NCBI RefSeq assembly: GCF_001513745.1
Contig: NZ_CP013380.1
Coordinates: 3,968,001 to 4,032,000, forward strand
Direction: 5' to 3'
From: Burkholderia humptydooensis
GTDB lineage: Bacteria; Pseudomonadota; Gammaproteobacteria; Burkholderiales; Burkholderiaceae
DNA length: 64,000 bases
Below the pieces are notes generated by a model. That model was given only the letters and a program-made list of their open reading frames with translations. It made no database searches and was not told where the DNA came from. The translations under genes were made by a program, and so were the position numbers. Positions 26,239 through 36,096 of this stretch are shown piece by piece; the stretch's first letter is position 1; each line of letters opens with the position of its first letter.

Positions 26239-27384
26239 ATGGAATCGATCGGCGTCGTCGCCCCACAAACCATGCATTTCGCCGAACCGCTGCGCCTGCA
26301 AAGCGGCAGCGTGCTCGGCAACTATCAGCTCGTCGTCGAGACCTACGGCGAGCTCAACGCCGCGCGCTCGAACGCGGTGCTCGTCTGCCACGCGCTCAAC
26401 GCGTCGCATCATGTCGCGGGCGTCTACGCGGACGATCCGCGCAGCACCGGCTGGTGGGACAACATGGTCGGGCCCGGCAAGCCGCTCGACACGAACCGCT
26501 TCTTCGTGATCGGCGTGAACAATCTCGGCTCGTGCTTCGGCTCGACGGGGCCGATGAGCATCGATCCGTCGACGGGCACGCCATACGGCGCGCGCTTTCC
26601 CGTCGTGACGGTCGAGGACTGGGTGCACGCGCAGGCGCGCGTCGCCGATGCGTTCGGCATCGAGCGCTTCGCCGCGGTGATGGGCGGCAGCCTCGGCGGG
26701 ATGCAGGCGCTCGCGTGGAGCCTGCTGTATCCGGAGCGGGTCGCGCACTGCATCGACATCGCGTCGACGCCGAAGCTGTCTGCGCAGAACATCGCGTTCA
26801 ACGAAGTCGCGCGCTCGGCGATCCTGTCGGACCCCGATTTCCACGGCGGCGACTACTACGCGCACGGCGTGAAGCCGCGGCGCGGCCTGCGCGTCGCGCG
26901 GATGATCGGCCACATCACGTATCTGTCCGACGACGACATGGCCGAGAAATTCGGTCGCGCGCTGCGCCGCGCGGACGGCGCGCTCGACGCGTACAACTTC
27001 AACTTCGACGTCGAGTTCGAAGTCGAATCGTACCTGCGCTACCAGGGCGACAAGTTCGCCGACTACTTCGACGCGAACACGTACCTGCTGATCACGCGCG
27101 CGCTCGACTACTTCGATCCGGCGAAGGCGTTCAACGGCAACCTGAGCGCGGCGCTCGCGCATACGAAGGCGAAGTATCTCGTCGCGAGCTTCGCGACCGA
27201 CTGGCGCTTCGCGCCCGCGCGCTCGCGCGAGATCGTGAAGGCGCTGCTCGACAACCGGCGCTCGGTGTCGTACGCGGAGATCGATGCGCCGCACGGGCAT
27301 GACGCGTTCCTGCTCGACGACGCGCGCTACCACAACGTGGTGCGCGCCTATTACGAACGGATTGCCGAGGAGGTGGGCGCATGA
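26239..27384 (+). CDS. metX: Homoserine O-acyltransferase MetX
   Basis: A 381-residue alpha/beta hydrolase that acylates homoserine, the first committed step of methionine synthesis. The nucleophile lies in [14 protein letters not shown], with [16 protein letters not shown] as a family signature and the catalytic His in [13 protein letters not shown]. Whether it uses succinyl- or acetyl-CoA cannot be settled from the motifs read here; Burkholderia MetX is often annotated as succinyl-transferring (metXS). AAGGCGGAACGA precedes the ATG. The stop overlaps the metW start (ATGA). Confidence 0.95.
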   Translation: MESIGVVAPQTMHFAEPLRLQSGSVLGNYQLVVETYGELNAARSNAVLVCHALNASHHVAGVYADDPRSTGWWDNMVGPGKPLDTNRFFVIGVNNLGSCFGSTGPMSIDPSTGTPYGARFPVVTVEDWVHAQARVADAFGIERFAAVMGGSLGGMQALAWSLLYPERVAHCIDIASTPKLSAQNIAFNEVARSAILSDPDFHGGDYYAHGVKPRRGLRVARMIGHITYLSDDDMAEKFGRALRRADGALDAYNFNFDVEFEVESYLRYQGDKFADYFDANTYLLITRALDYFDPAKAFNGNLSAALAHTKAKYLVASFATDWRFAPARSREIVKALLDNRRSVSYAEIDAPHGHDAFLLDDARYHNVVRAYYERIAEEVGA

Positions 27385-27995
27385 ATCAACAGGCGCTGAA
27401 TACGCTGTCCGCGCGCGCGGACTTTCGCGCGATCGCGCGCTGGGTCGAGCCGCGCTCGACGGTGCTCGATCTCGGCTGCGGCGACGGGTCGCTGCTGTCG
27501 CTCCTGACCGAGGAGCTGGAGGTGTCCGGCTACGGCGTCGAGATCAACGACGCGGGCGTGCTCGCGAGCGTGAAGAACGGCATCAACGTGATCCAGCAGA
27601 ATCTCGAGGACGGCCTGCGCCTCTTCGAGGATCACAGCTTCGATTTCGCGATCCTGTCGCAGACGCTGCAGACGATCCACCAGACGGCCGCGATCCTGCG
27701 CGAAACCGCGCGCGTCGGGCGCGAATGCATCGTGTCGTTCCCGAACTTCGGCTATTGGGCGCACCGGCTGTCGGTGCTGCGCGGCCGGATGCCGGTGTCG
27801 AAATCGCTGCCTTATCAATGGCACAACACGCCGAACGTGCGGGTGCTGACGATCAAGGATTTCGAAGCGCTCGCGCCCGAAGTCGGCGTGGAGATTCTCG
27901 ACCGCGCGGTGCTGCACGAAGGGCAACCGATTCGATGGGGAGTGAACTGGCGTGGTAGTCTTGCGGTCTACCGCGTCAAGCGGAGACAACCCTAG
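27381..27995 (+). CDS. metW: Methionine biosynthesis protein MetW
   Basis: A 204-residue SAM-dependent-methyltransferase-like protein with the Rossmann signature [18 protein letters not shown]. MetW is encoded next to metX in many Proteobacteria and is needed for normal MetX function in several of them. The 4-bp overlap with metX implies translational coupling. Both genes would fall under the upstream SAM-II-like element. Confidence 0.95.
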   Translation: MNQQALNTLSARADFRAIARWVEPRSTVLDLGCGDGSLLSLLTEELEVSGYGVEINDAGVLASVKNGINVIQQNLEDGLRLFEDHSFDFAILSQTLQTIHQTAAILRETARVGRECIVSFPNFGYWAHRLSVLRGRMPVSKSLPYQWHNTPNVRVLTIKDFEALAPEVGVEILDRAVLHEGQPIRWGVNWRGSLAVYRVKRRQP

Positions 27996-28006
27996 TATTT
28001 AGTTCG

Positions 28007-29320
28007 ATGACCAAACCGCCGCACGACGCGCCCGCTCTCAACGCCCACGAGGATCACCCGGGCTGGCGCGCGTTTCTGAACACGCACATGCTGATCTGCG
28101 TCTTTCTCGGCTTCACGTCGGGACTGCCGCTCTTCACGCTCGTCTACCTGGTGCAGGCCTGGCTGCGCTCGGAAGGCGTGAACCTGAAGGAAATCGGCCT
28201 CTTCGCGCTCATTCAGTTCCCCTACACGTGGAAGTTCCTGTGGGCGCCGCTGATGGACCGCTTCATCCCGCGCCTGCCCGGCTGGCGGCCGGGGCGGCGG
28301 CGCGGCTGGATGCTCGTCACGCAGTTGCTCGTCGCCGTCGCGATTGCCGCGCTCGGCTTCGTGTCGCCGCGCGAATCGATCTGGACGGTCGCCGCCCTGA
28401 CGACGCTCGTCGCGTTCTTCGGCGCGAGCGCCGACATCGTGATCGACGCATACCGCCGCGAGTTGCTGCGCGACACCGAACAGGGCCTGGGCAACGCGGT
28501 GCACGTGAACGCGTACAAGGTCGCCGCGCTGATTCCCGGCTCGCTGTCGCTGATCCTGTCCGACCATCTGCCGTGGGACGCCGTGTTCGCGCTCACCGCC
28601 GCGTTCATGCTGCCCGGCATCTTGATGACGCTCGTCGTGCGCGAGCCGGACGTGCACGGCGCGCCGCCGAAGAGCCTGTCGGAGGCGGTGATCCTGCCGT
28701 TTCGCGAGTTCATCGGCCGCGACGGCTGGCGCGGCGCGCTGCTCGTGCTCGGCTTCATCTTCCTCTACAAGCTCGGCGACACGATGGCGACAACGCTGTC
28801 GACGTCGTTCTTCCTCGACCTCGGCTTCAACAAGACGCAGATCGGCGTGATCGCGAAGACGACCGCGTTCTGGGCGAGCCTCGCGGGCGGCATCATCGGC
28901 GGCGTGTGGCTCGTGAAGATCGGCATCGCGCGCGGGCTGTGGATCTTCGGGGTCCTGCAGATCGTGTCGACGCTCGGCTTCGCGTGGCTCGCGAAGGCGG
29001 GCCCGGACCCCGTGCTGATGGCCGCCATCTACGGCTTCGAGACGTTCTCGACGGGCCTCACGCTCGCCGCGTTCACCGCGTACATCGCGAGCACGACGGA
29101 CCCGCGCTATACCGCGACGCAATTCGCGCTGTTCACGAGCCTCGCGTCGGTGCCGCGCACGCTCGCGTCGGCGTCGAGCGGCTTCATCGTGGCGCAGATC
29201 GGCTGGTTCGACTATTTCCTCGTCTGCGCGGCGCTCGGCATTCCCGGGATGCTGCTGCTGTTCAAGATCGCGCCGTGGAACGGCAGCATGTCAGGCAACG
29301 AGGCCGCCCGTGCAGGCTAA
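28007..29320 (+). CDS. ampG: AmpG-type muropeptide permease (MFS)
   Basis: A 437-residue inner-membrane protein with about 12-14 helices. It starts MTKPPHDAPALNAHEDHPGW, and the first helix region HMLICVFLGFTSGLPLFTLV and the loop FLWAPLMDRFIPRLPGWRPG are characteristic of AmpG. AmpG imports anhydro-muropeptides for cell-wall recycling and affects beta-lactamase induction. It starts 11 bp after metW, so it may share the metXW transcript. It overlaps the next gene slightly. Confidence 0.9.
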   Translation: MTKPPHDAPALNAHEDHPGWRAFLNTHMLICVFLGFTSGLPLFTLVYLVQAWLRSEGVNLKEIGLFALIQFPYTWKFLWAPLMDRFIPRLPGWRPGRRRGWMLVTQLLVAVAIAALGFVSPRESIWTVAALTTLVAFFGASADIVIDAYRRELLRDTEQGLGNAVHVNAYKVAALIPGSLSLILSDHLPWDAVFALTAAFMLPGILMTLVVREPDVHGAPPKSLSEAVILPFREFIGRDGWRGALLVLGFIFLYKLGDTMATTLSTSFFLDLGFNKTQIGVIAKTTAFWASLAGGIIGGVWLVKIGIARGLWIFGVLQIVSTLGFAWLAKAGPDPVLMAAIYGFETFSTGLTLAAFTAYIASTTDPRYTATQFALFTSLASVPRTLASASSGFIVAQIGWFDYFLVCAALGIPGMLLLFKIAPWNGSMSGNEAARAG

Positions 29321-30311
29321 GCTGCGCGTCGCCCGCGCCGCGCTCACGTTCGCGAGCGGCGTCGCGCTCGGCATCGCGGGCCCGGCGCTCGGGCTCGAGC
29401 TGTGCATGGCCGAGCCGATGCTCGTCGCCGACGGCGGCCCGCCGTCCGCGACGCCGGCGGGCGCGCCCGCCGGCAATCCGCAGCCATATGGGCTCGGCGA
29501 TCAGCAGGTGCGCTACGGCAACGCGATCGTGTTCCGCAGCCTGATTCCGTCGCCGCTCCTCGAACAGTTGACCGACAACGAATACCGGCAGACCGTGCAG
29601 GACGCCGTGCAGCGCGAGCGCCTGCTGCCGCCGAACAACGCGCGCGTGAAGCGGCTGCGCACGATCGTCACGCGGCTCGCGCCGTATGCGGTCAAGTGGA
29701 GCGAGCGCGTGAAGGGTTGGAACTGGGAAATCGAGGTGCGGCGCTCGCGCTCGATCCGCGCGTTCTGCCTGCCGGGCGGCAAGGTGCTCGTCGATAGCGG
29801 GCTGCTCGACCGGCTGCGCCTCACCGACGACGAACTCGGCGTACTGTTCGCGCACGAGATCGCGCACGCGCTGCGCGAGCATGCGCGCTCGAGCCTCGGC
29901 GAACAGCAGGCCGCGTCGCTCGGCACGGGCGCGACGCCGCTGCCGCCCCTCTTCGGGCTGTCGGAGCCGCTGCCCGCGCCGCTCGGCATCATCGAGCGCT
30001 TCGCGTCGGTCCGCTACGATCCGACCGACGAAACCGAAGCCGACGTGATCGGCGGCGACATCGCCGCGCGCGCGGGCTTCGATCCGCGCGCGGCGATCAC
30101 GCTGTGGGACAAGCTCGCGGTCGCGACGCGCGCCGACAAGGACAACGGCTTCATCTACACGCACCCGTACGACACGCGGCGCCGCAACGATCTGCGCAAG
30201 CGCCTCGCCGACCTGATGCCGCTCTACCGGAAGGCGCTCGTCAAGAACGCCGACGCGGGCGCGAACGCCGCGGCCGGCGCGAAGCAGCGCGCCACGGCGG
30301 CGAATCGCTGA
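29310..30311 (+). CDS. M48-family metallopeptidase (LoiP/BepA-like)
   Basis: A 333-residue protein. The N-terminal hydrophobic segment ARAALTFASGVALGIAG looks like a signal peptide or anchor. The zinc motif HEIAH is at about residues 182-186, and DETEADVIGG supplies the third ligand region. Such periplasmic or membrane-bound proteases act in envelope quality control. The GTG start at 29310 overlaps the ampG stop by 11 bp, suggesting coupling. The C-terminal 20 residues are Ala-rich. Confidence 0.85.
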   Translation: MQAKLRVARAALTFASGVALGIAGPALGLELCMAEPMLVADGGPPSATPAGAPAGNPQPYGLGDQQVRYGNAIVFRSLIPSPLLEQLTDNEYRQTVQDAVQRERLLPPNNARVKRLRTIVTRLAPYAVKWSERVKGWNWEIEVRRSRSIRAFCLPGGKVLVDSGLLDRLRLTDDELGVLFAHEIAHALREHARSSLGEQQAASLGTGATPLPPLFGLSEPLPAPLGIIERFASVRYDPTDETEADVIGGDIAARAGFDPRAAITLWDKLAVATRADKDNGFIYTHPYDTRRRNDLRKRLADLMPLYRKALVKNADAGANAAAGAKQRATAANR

Positions 30312-30370
30312 GCGACGGCGGCCAGGCGTTGCTGTTCGCGGCCGCGTCCGCGCCGCGTCGCCGACGGCTC

Positions 30371-30396
30371 GCGAACCGGTTCGCACACCGGTTCGC
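30371..30396. terminator. Hairpin between convergent genes
   Basis: A perfect 10-bp stem GCGAACCGGT/ACCGGTTCGC with a 6-nt loop lies between the M48 gene and the oppositely oriented AraC gene. It has no strong T-run, so it is a probable but weak terminator. Confidence 0.5.
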
Positions 30397-30495
30397 ATTC
30401 GTCCTCAGCGTCGACGGCCCCCGCTCGCGCGTCGATCACGCGATCCGTCGCGGCGCTCCGCGTTCGGCCCGCCCGTCACGCTCGGCCGCCCGCGA

Positions 30496-31440
30496 TCACT
30501 CTCCCGCCTCGAGCCCGACCGGCTGCCGGCCGCCCGCCTGCACCCAGCGCACTTCGTCGCTCGGACTGCGCCCGAACAGCCGCTTGAACTCGCGGCTGAA
30601 CTGCGACGCGCTCGCATAGCCGACCCGCACCGCCGCCGCGCCCGCGTTCAGCCCGTCCTGCACCATCATCAGCCGCGCATGATGGAGCCGCATCGCCTTC
30701 ACGTACTGCATCGGCGAGCTCGCGGTCACGCTCTTGAACTGCGCATGAAACACGGCGAGGCTCATCCCCGCTTCGCTCGCGAGCGTCTCGACGTCGAGCT
30801 CGCCGCTCAGGTCCGCATGGATTCGCCGCAGCGCCCTCGCGACGCGCCCGAAATGATGCTGCTGCGCGAGCGCCGCGCGGATCGCGTCGCCCTGCGCGCC
30901 CGTCAGCACGCGATAGCCGATCTCGCGCATGATCGCCGGCCCGAGCACGCGCGTGTCGGCAGGCGACGCGAGCGCCTCGAGCAGGCGCAGCACCGCGTCC
31001 GCGAGCGGCGCGTCGAGCGGCGTCGAATAGATGCCGCGCGGCTCGCTGATCGACGCGCCGTGCGTCTCGTCGAGCAGGATCGCGAGCTCGGCGATCACCG
31101 CGAGATCGATGCGAATCGAAATCGCGAGAAACGGCTCGTCCGGCGTCGCGAACGTCTCGCACTCGAACGGCAGCGGCACCGACAGCACGAGATACTGCTG
31201 CGCGTCGTAGACGAAGGTCTGCTCGCCGACATAGCCGCGCTTGCGCCCCTGACACACGACGACGATGCTCGGGTCGTACAGCACGGGCATCCGCGGCACC
31301 GGCCGGTTCGAGCGAATGAAGCGCACGCCGTCGATCACGGCGTGCGTGTAGCCTTCGTTCGGCGCGAGCCGGTCGAACAACGCGAGGATGCGGCGCTGCA
31401 GGCGCGCGCCGCCGTCGGGGAAAAGGGGTTCGAAACTCAT
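30496..31440 (-). CDS. AraC-family regulator with AraC_N domain (YqhC-like)
   Basis: A 314-residue regulator with an N-terminal AraC_N domain (VVVCQGRKRGYVGEQTFVYD, LVLSVPLPFECETFATPDEP) and a C-terminal AraC helix-turn-helix (ASEAGMSLAVFHAQFKSVTA, VGYASASQFSREFKRLFGRS). In E. coli the similar YqhC responds to reactive aldehydes and activates the alcohol dehydrogenase YqhD. Here too it is divergent from an alcohol/aldehyde reductase. The ATG at 31440 has AAGGAAG 6 nt upstream. Confidence 0.88.
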   Translation of the reverse strand: MSFEPLFPDGGARLQRRILALFDRLAPNEGYTHAVIDGVRFIRSNRPVPRMPVLYDPSIVVVCQGRKRGYVGEQTFVYDAQQYLVLSVPLPFECETFATPDEPFLAISIRIDLAVIAELAILLDETHGASISEPRGIYSTPLDAPLADAVLRLLEALASPADTRVLGPAIMREIGYRVLTGAQGDAIRAALAQQHHFGRVARALRRIHADLSGELDVETLASEAGMSLAVFHAQFKSVTASSPMQYVKAMRLHHARLMMVQDGLNAGAAAVRVGYASASQFSREFKRLFGRSPSDEVRWVQAGGRQPVGLEAGE

Positions 31441-31519
31441 CGGGCTTCCTTCATGCCGCAAGAGAAACAGGCTTGCAATCTAGCACCGGACCAGTCTTCT
31501 TTCCGCACTCCGCTCGAAA

Positions 31520-31586
31520 TTCAAGAGAAATAGGCAAACCTTCAAGATCTTCAGGTATTCCGGGCGTCCAGCCGCATGCTTAGGAT
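31520..31586 (+). promoter_or_regulatory. Candidate AraC operator and adh promoter
   Basis: TTCAAGA occurs at 31520-31526 and 31541-31547, exactly 21 bp apart (two helical turns), in an AT-rich patch. The pair ends 11 bp before the -35 position of a promoter with -10 TAGGAT (31581-31586). This spacing is typical of AraC-family activation sites. Confidence 0.5.
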
Positions 31587-31658
31587 TGCTCCCGTGCCGC
31601 TGCGCCGCCGCATTCCGCGGCCGCGCGCGGCACACGTCTTTTCGAGTCAGGAGCCTTC

Positions 31659-32723
31659 ATGAGCACGACTTACGCTTACGCGGCAACGAGCGCCTCGACG
31701 CCGCTCGCGCCGTTCGAATTCCAGCGCCGCGCGCTGCGCGATCTCGACGTGCAGATCGAGATCCTCTACTGCGGCGTCTGCCACTCCGATCTCCACCAGG
31801 TCCGCAACGAATGGAAGAACACGACGTACCCGATCGTGCCGGGCCATGAGATCGTCGGCCGCGTGACGGCCGTCGGTCCGCAGGTCACGCGCTTCAAGGC
31901 GGGCGAGCTCGTCGGGGTCGGCTGCCTCGTCGATTCTTGCCGCACGTGCCCGAGCTGCGCGCAGGGGCTCGAGCAGTACTGCGAGAACGGTTTCGTCAGC
32001 ACCTACAACGGCCGCGACCGCGCAACGGGCGACATCACGTACGGCGGCTACTCGACGCAGATCGTCGTCGACGAGGCATTCGTGCTGCGCGTGCCCGACA
32101 CGCTGGACCCGGCGGGCGCGGCGCCGCTCCTCTGCGCGGGCATCACGACGTACTCGCCGCTGCGCCAGTGGGGCGCGGGCCCCGGCAAGAAGGTCGGCAT
32201 CGTCGGCCTGGGCGGCCTGGGCCACATGGGCGTGAAGCTCGCGCGGGCGATGGGCGCGCACGTCGTGCTGTTCACGACGTCGCCGTCGAAGATCGAGGAC
32301 GGCAAGCGGCTCGGCGCGCACGAAGTCGTGATCTCGAAGGACGAAGCGCAGATGAACGCGCATCTGAACAGCTTCGACTTCATCCTGAACACGGTCGCCG
32401 CGCAGCACGATCTGAATCCGTTCCTCCATCTGCTGAAGCGCGACGGCACGATGACGCTCGTCGGCGCGCCGGAGCACGATCATCCGTCGCCGCAGGTGTT
32501 CAACCTGATCTTCAAGCGCCGCCGCCTCGCGGGCTCGCTGATCGGCGGCATCGCCGAGACGCAGGAGATGCTCGATTTCTGCGCGCAGCACGGCATCACG
32601 TCGGACATCGAAGTGATTCCGATGTCGCAGATCAACGCGGCCTACGAGCGGATGCTGAAGAGCGACGTGAAATATCGGTTCGTGATCGATATCGGGTCGG
32701 TCAGGCCGCAGCGCGCCGCGTAA
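31659..32723 (+). CDS. Zinc-dependent NAD(P)H alcohol dehydrogenase / aldehyde reductase (YahK/CAD-like)
   Basis: A 354-residue medium-chain dehydrogenase. The catalytic zinc site is ILYCGVCHSDLHQVRNEW with PGHEIVGRV; the structural zinc cysteines are in CLVDSCRTCPSCAQGLEQYC. The cofactor loop is GIVGLGGLGHMGVKLA, followed by LFTTSPSK, in which Ser may favour NADPH. YahK-like enzymes reduce many aldehydes to alcohols. The divergent AraC gene suggests induction by aldehydes. Confidence 0.92.
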   Translation: MSTTYAYAATSASTPLAPFEFQRRALRDLDVQIEILYCGVCHSDLHQVRNEWKNTTYPIVPGHEIVGRVTAVGPQVTRFKAGELVGVGCLVDSCRTCPSCAQGLEQYCENGFVSTYNGRDRATGDITYGGYSTQIVVDEAFVLRVPDTLDPAGAAPLLCAGITTYSPLRQWGAGPGKKVGIVGLGGLGHMGVKLARAMGAHVVLFTTSPSKIEDGKRLGAHEVVISKDEAQMNAHLNSFDFILNTVAAQHDLNPFLHLLKRDGTMTLVGAPEHDHPSPQVFNLIFKRRRLAGSLIGGIAETQEMLDFCAQHGITSDIEVIPMSQINAAYERMLKSDVKYRFVIDIGSVRPQRAA

Positions 32724-32740
32724 TGGATGATGCGCAGTGA

Positions 32741-32779
32741 CGCGCGGCGCGGCTGACGCGCCGCGCGCGGCCCGTTTTT
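32741..32779 (+). terminator. Terminator after the alcohol dehydrogenase
   Basis: An 11-bp stem (32741-32751 with 32757-32767) with a GCTGA loop is followed within 7 nt by TTTTT. Confidence 0.75.
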
Positions 32780-32853
32780 CTTCATCGCGCCTCGGCTCGC
32801 GCGGAGCGCCCGGCCGCGCTCACGGACGCGAACCGGCGCGGCCGCCCGCCGCG

Positions 32854-33624
32854 TCACTTGTAGTCGTAATCGACCGTGAGCGGCGCGTGATCGCTGAACT
32901 TGACGTCGCGGAAGATCGCCGTGCTTTTTGCCGTGCCGGCAACCCCCGGCGTCGCGATCTGGTAATCGATCCGCCACCCGACGTTCTTCGCATAGGCCTG
33001 ACCGCGGTTGCTCCACCACGTGTACTGCTCGGGCCGCTGATCGAGCGTGCGGAACACGTCGACGTAGCCCACCTCGTCGAACAGCTTCGTGAGCCATGCG
33101 CGCTCCTCCGGCAGACAGCCGGAGTTCTTCTGGTTGCTCTTCCAGTTCTTGATGTCGATTTCCTTGTGGACGATGTTCACGTCGCCGCACAGGATCACTT
33201 CGCGCTTCGCCTTCAGCTCGGCGAGGTGCGGCATGAATTCGTCCATGAAGCGGTACTTCGCCTGCTGGCGCTCGTCGCCGCTCGACCCGGACGGCACGTA
33301 CACCGACACGACCGACAGCTTGCCGAAGCGCGCCTCGACGTAACGGCCCTCCGAATCGAACTCGCTGCTGCCGTAGCCGATGATCACGTCGTCGGGCTCG
33401 CGGCGCGAGTAGAGGCCCGCGCCGCTGTAGCCCTTCTTCTCCGCGTGATGGAAGTAGCTTCGGAAGCCGTGCGGCTCGACGAACTCGGCGGGCAGATCGT
33501 CCGCCGACACCTTGATTTCCTGCACGCAGACGCAATCGGCGCTCTGCTCGCCGAGCCAGTCGAAGAAGCCCTTTTTCGCGGCCGAGCGGATGCCGTTCAG
33601 ATTCGCGGTGATGACACGCAGCAT
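32854..33624 (-). CDS. xthA: Exodeoxyribonuclease III (AP endonuclease)
   Basis: A 256-residue enzyme of the ExoIII/APE family for repair of abasic sites. It shows the N-terminal MLRVITANLNGIRSAAKKGF, the metal-binding Glu in DCVCVQEIKVSADDLP, CGDVNIVHKEIDIKNWK, and the catalytic Asp-His in FSDHAPLTVDY. It lies 31 bp downstream of the PPK2 gene on the same strand, so the two are probably co-transcribed. Confidence 0.93.
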   Translation of the reverse strand: MLRVITANLNGIRSAAKKGFFDWLGEQSADCVCVQEIKVSADDLPAEFVEPHGFRSYFHHAEKKGYSGAGLYSRREPDDVIIGYGSSEFDSEGRYVEARFGKLSVVSVYVPSGSSGDERQQAKYRFMDEFMPHLAELKAKREVILCGDVNIVHKEIDIKNWKSNQKNSGCLPEERAWLTKLFDEVGYVDVFRTLDQRPEQYTWWSNRGQAYAKNVGWRIDYQIATPGVAGTAKSTAIFRDVKFSDHAPLTVDYDYK

Positions 33625-33655
33625 GGTGAATTCCGTCCCGTGATTTCGTTGCGGT

Positions 33656-34495
33656 TTATTGAATCCTGATGCCGGCGAGCTCGGGTTTCTCGGGCGGATA
33701 TTCGAGCTTCATCGCGGTCAGCTCGCGCAGCAGCAGCTCGGCGATCATCACGTTGCGATGCGTCTTCGAATCGGCCGGAATCACGTACCACGGCGCATGC
33801 TCGGCCGACGTCGCGGCGAGCGCGTCGCGGTAGGCCGCCTGATATGCGTCCCAGTGCTTGCGCGCTTCGAGATCCGAAATGTCGAACTTCCAGTGCTTGT
33901 TCGGATCGTCGATGCGCGCCTGCAACCGGGCGCGCTGCTCGTCCTTCGAGATGTGCAGGAAGCACTTGACGACCCGCGTGCCGGATTCGGCGAGCATCTC
34001 CTCGAACTGCCGGATCTGCTTGTAGCGCCGCTCGCACTCGGCCTTGTCGACCGCCCCCGTCACGCGCGGCACGAGCACGTCCTCGTAATGGCTGCGGTTG
34101 AAGATCGTCAGCTCGCCGGCGGCGGGCGCCTGCGCATGCACGCGCCAGAGGAAGTCGTGCGAGAGCTCGACGGGCGTCGGCGCCTTGAACGACACGATGC
34201 GCAGCCCGAGCGGGTCGACTTCGTGGAACACCGCGCGCACCGTGCCGTCCTTGCCGCTCGAGTCCATCCCTTGCAGCACGAGCAGCATGCGCTTGTGCCG
34301 CTGCGTATGCAGCCGCTCCTGCAGCGTGTCGAGCTGCAACGCGACGGCGGACAGCCGCTCGCGGTCGATTTCCTTCGCCCCGTTCGAAAACGGCTTCGCG
34401 GCCGGATCGAACGCGTCGAGCATGAACGCGGCGGCTTCTTTTTCGCGCGTGTGATACGGCACGCGGTAGTCGTCGAGCGACGGTTGCTTGGCCAT
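33656..34495 (-). CDS. ppk2: Polyphosphate kinase 2 family protein
   Basis: A 279-residue single-domain PPK2. Walker A is LVLQGMDSSGKDGTVRAVF, the Walker B region is LTIFNRSHYEDVLVPRV, and the lid lies around ISKDEQRARLQARIDDPNKH. The family moves phosphate between polyphosphate and nucleoside mono- or diphosphates. The AGGAGG ribosome binding site 5 nt upstream selects the ATG at 34495 over a GTG two codons earlier. Which nucleotide is used cannot be told from the motifs. Confidence 0.9.
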   Translation of the reverse strand: MAKQPSLDDYRVPYHTREKEAAAFMLDAFDPAAKPFSNGAKEIDRERLSAVALQLDTLQERLHTQRHKRMLLVLQGMDSSGKDGTVRAVFHEVDPLGLRIVSFKAPTPVELSHDFLWRVHAQAPAAGELTIFNRSHYEDVLVPRVTGAVDKAECERRYKQIRQFEEMLAESGTRVVKCFLHISKDEQRARLQARIDDPNKHWKFDISDLEARKHWDAYQAAYRDALAATSAEHAPWYVIPADSKTHRNVMIAELLLRELTAMKLEYPPEKPELAGIRIQ

Positions 34496-34545
34496 CGACA
34501 CCTCCTCTCGTATTGCACGAAGCGCGGCCCGGCGCTTCGCGAAAC

Positions 34546-34590
34546 GCGAGCGGGCCGCCCCGAACGCCGGTTCGGCGGCGGCCCGCTCGC
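34546..34590 (-). terminator. Hairpin between gatB and ppk2
   Basis: A 14-bp perfect stem (34546-34559 with 34577-34590) lies 32 bp after the gatB stop codon on the minus strand. Only GTTTCG follows, so read-through into ppk2 is possible. Confidence 0.6.
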
Positions 34591-34621
34591 ATCAGTGCGG
34601 CTTCAATTCGGCGGCGCCCGC

Positions 34622-36094
34622 TCAGCCGAGCTTCTTCTTCAGGAGCTCGTTGACCTGCTGCGGGTTCGCCTTGCCCTTCGTCGCCTTCATCGCCTGGCCG
34701 ACGAGCGCGTTGAACGCCTTTTCCTTGCCTGCGTGGAACTCCTCGACCGATTTCGCGTTCGCCGCGAGCACCTCGTCGATGATCGCCTCGAGCGCGCCCG
34801 TGTCGGAAATCTGCTTCAGGCCCTTCGCTTCGATGATACGGTCGGCCGCGCCTTCGTCGGCCGCCTTCTCGTCCCAGATCGTCACGAAGATTTCCTTCGC
34901 GATCTTGTTCGAGATCGTGCCGTCGGCAATCCGCTGCAGCACGAGCGCGAGCTGCGCGGCCGACACGGGAATCGCGTCGATCTCGACGCCGTCGCGGTTC
35001 AGTTGCGACGAAACGTCGCCCATCAGCCAGTTCGCGGCGATCTTCGCGTTGGCCGCACCCGCCTTCGCGACGACGGCCTCGAAGTACGCGGCCATCGCCT
35101 TCGTCGACGTCAGCACGCCCGCGTCATAGGCGGACACGCCGTACTGCTCGACGAAGCGCTGCTGCATCGCGGCCGGCAGCTCGGGCATCTCGCCCTTCAC
35201 GCGCTCGATCCAGTCCGCGCCGATCACGAGCGGCATCAGGTCCGGATCGGGGAAGTAGCGGTAGTCGTGCGCGTCTTCCTTGCTGCGCATCGAGCGCGTC
35301 TCGCGCTTGTCCGGATCGTACAGGCGCGTTTCCTGCACGACTTCGCCGCCGTCCTCGATCAGCTCGATCTGGCGACGCACCTCATAGTTGATCGCGTCTT
35401 CGAGAAAGCGGAACGAGTTCAGGTTCTTGATCTCGGCGCGCGTGCCGAACTTCTCCTGGCCGAGCGGGCGCACCGACACGTTTGCGTCGCAGCGGAACGA
35501 GCCTTCCTGCATGTTGCCGTCGCAGATGCCGAGCCACACGACGAGGGCGTGCAGCGCCTTCGCGTATGCGACCGCCTCGGCCGCGCTCCTCATTTCCGGC
35601 TCGGTGACGATCTCGAGGAGCGGCGTGCCCGCGCGGTTCAGGTCGATGCCCGTCATTCCCGCGAAGTCCTCGTGCAGCGACTTGCCGGCGTCCTCTTCGA
35701 GGTGCGCGCGGGTCAGGTTGACCGTCTTCGAATACGCGTCCTTGCCGGCCTTTTCGTTGGCGGGCACCTGGATCGTGATCTGGCCGCCCTGCACGACCGG
35801 AATCTCGTACTGGCTGATCTGATAGCCCTTCGGCAGATCCGGATAGAAATAATTCTTTCGCGCGAAGATGCTGCGCGGCGCGACGGTCGCGCCGATCGCG
35901 AGGCCGAAGCGGATCGCCCGCTCGACCGCGCCGCGGTTCAGCACGGGCAGCACGCCCGGCAGCGCGAGGTCGACGGGGCACGCCTGCGTGTTCGGTTCCG
36001 CGCCGAACTGCGTCGACGCGCCCGAGAAAATCTTCGAGACGGTCGACAGTTGCGCGTGCGTCTCGAGGCCGATAACGACTTCCCACTGGGTCAT
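34622..36094 (-). CDS. gatB: Asp/Glu-tRNA amidotransferase subunit B
   Basis: A 490-residue subunit that phosphorylates misacylated Glu-tRNA(Gln) or Asp-tRNA(Asn) and is the kinase and tRNA-binding part of GatCAB. It shows [60 protein letters not shown], and a C-terminal YqeY-like tail ending KKKLG. ATG at 36094 (MTQWEVVIG) is the family start. The gap to gatA is 2 bp. Confidence 0.96.
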   Translation of the reverse strand: MTQWEVVIGLETHAQLSTVSKIFSGASTQFGAEPNTQACPVDLALPGVLPVLNRGAVERAIRFGLAIGATVAPRSIFARKNYFYPDLPKGYQISQYEIPVVQGGQITIQVPANEKAGKDAYSKTVNLTRAHLEEDAGKSLHEDFAGMTGIDLNRAGTPLLEIVTEPEMRSAAEAVAYAKALHALVVWLGICDGNMQEGSFRCDANVSVRPLGQEKFGTRAEIKNLNSFRFLEDAINYEVRRQIELIEDGGEVVQETRLYDPDKRETRSMRSKEDAHDYRYFPDPDLMPLVIGADWIERVKGEMPELPAAMQQRFVEQYGVSAYDAGVLTSTKAMAAYFEAVVAKAGAANAKIAANWLMGDVSSQLNRDGVEIDAIPVSAAQLALVLQRIADGTISNKIAKEIFVTIWDEKAADEGAADRIIEAKGLKQISDTGALEAIIDEVLAANAKSVEEFHAGKEKAFNALVGQAMKATKGKANPQQVNELLKKKLG

Positions 36095-36096
36095 GC

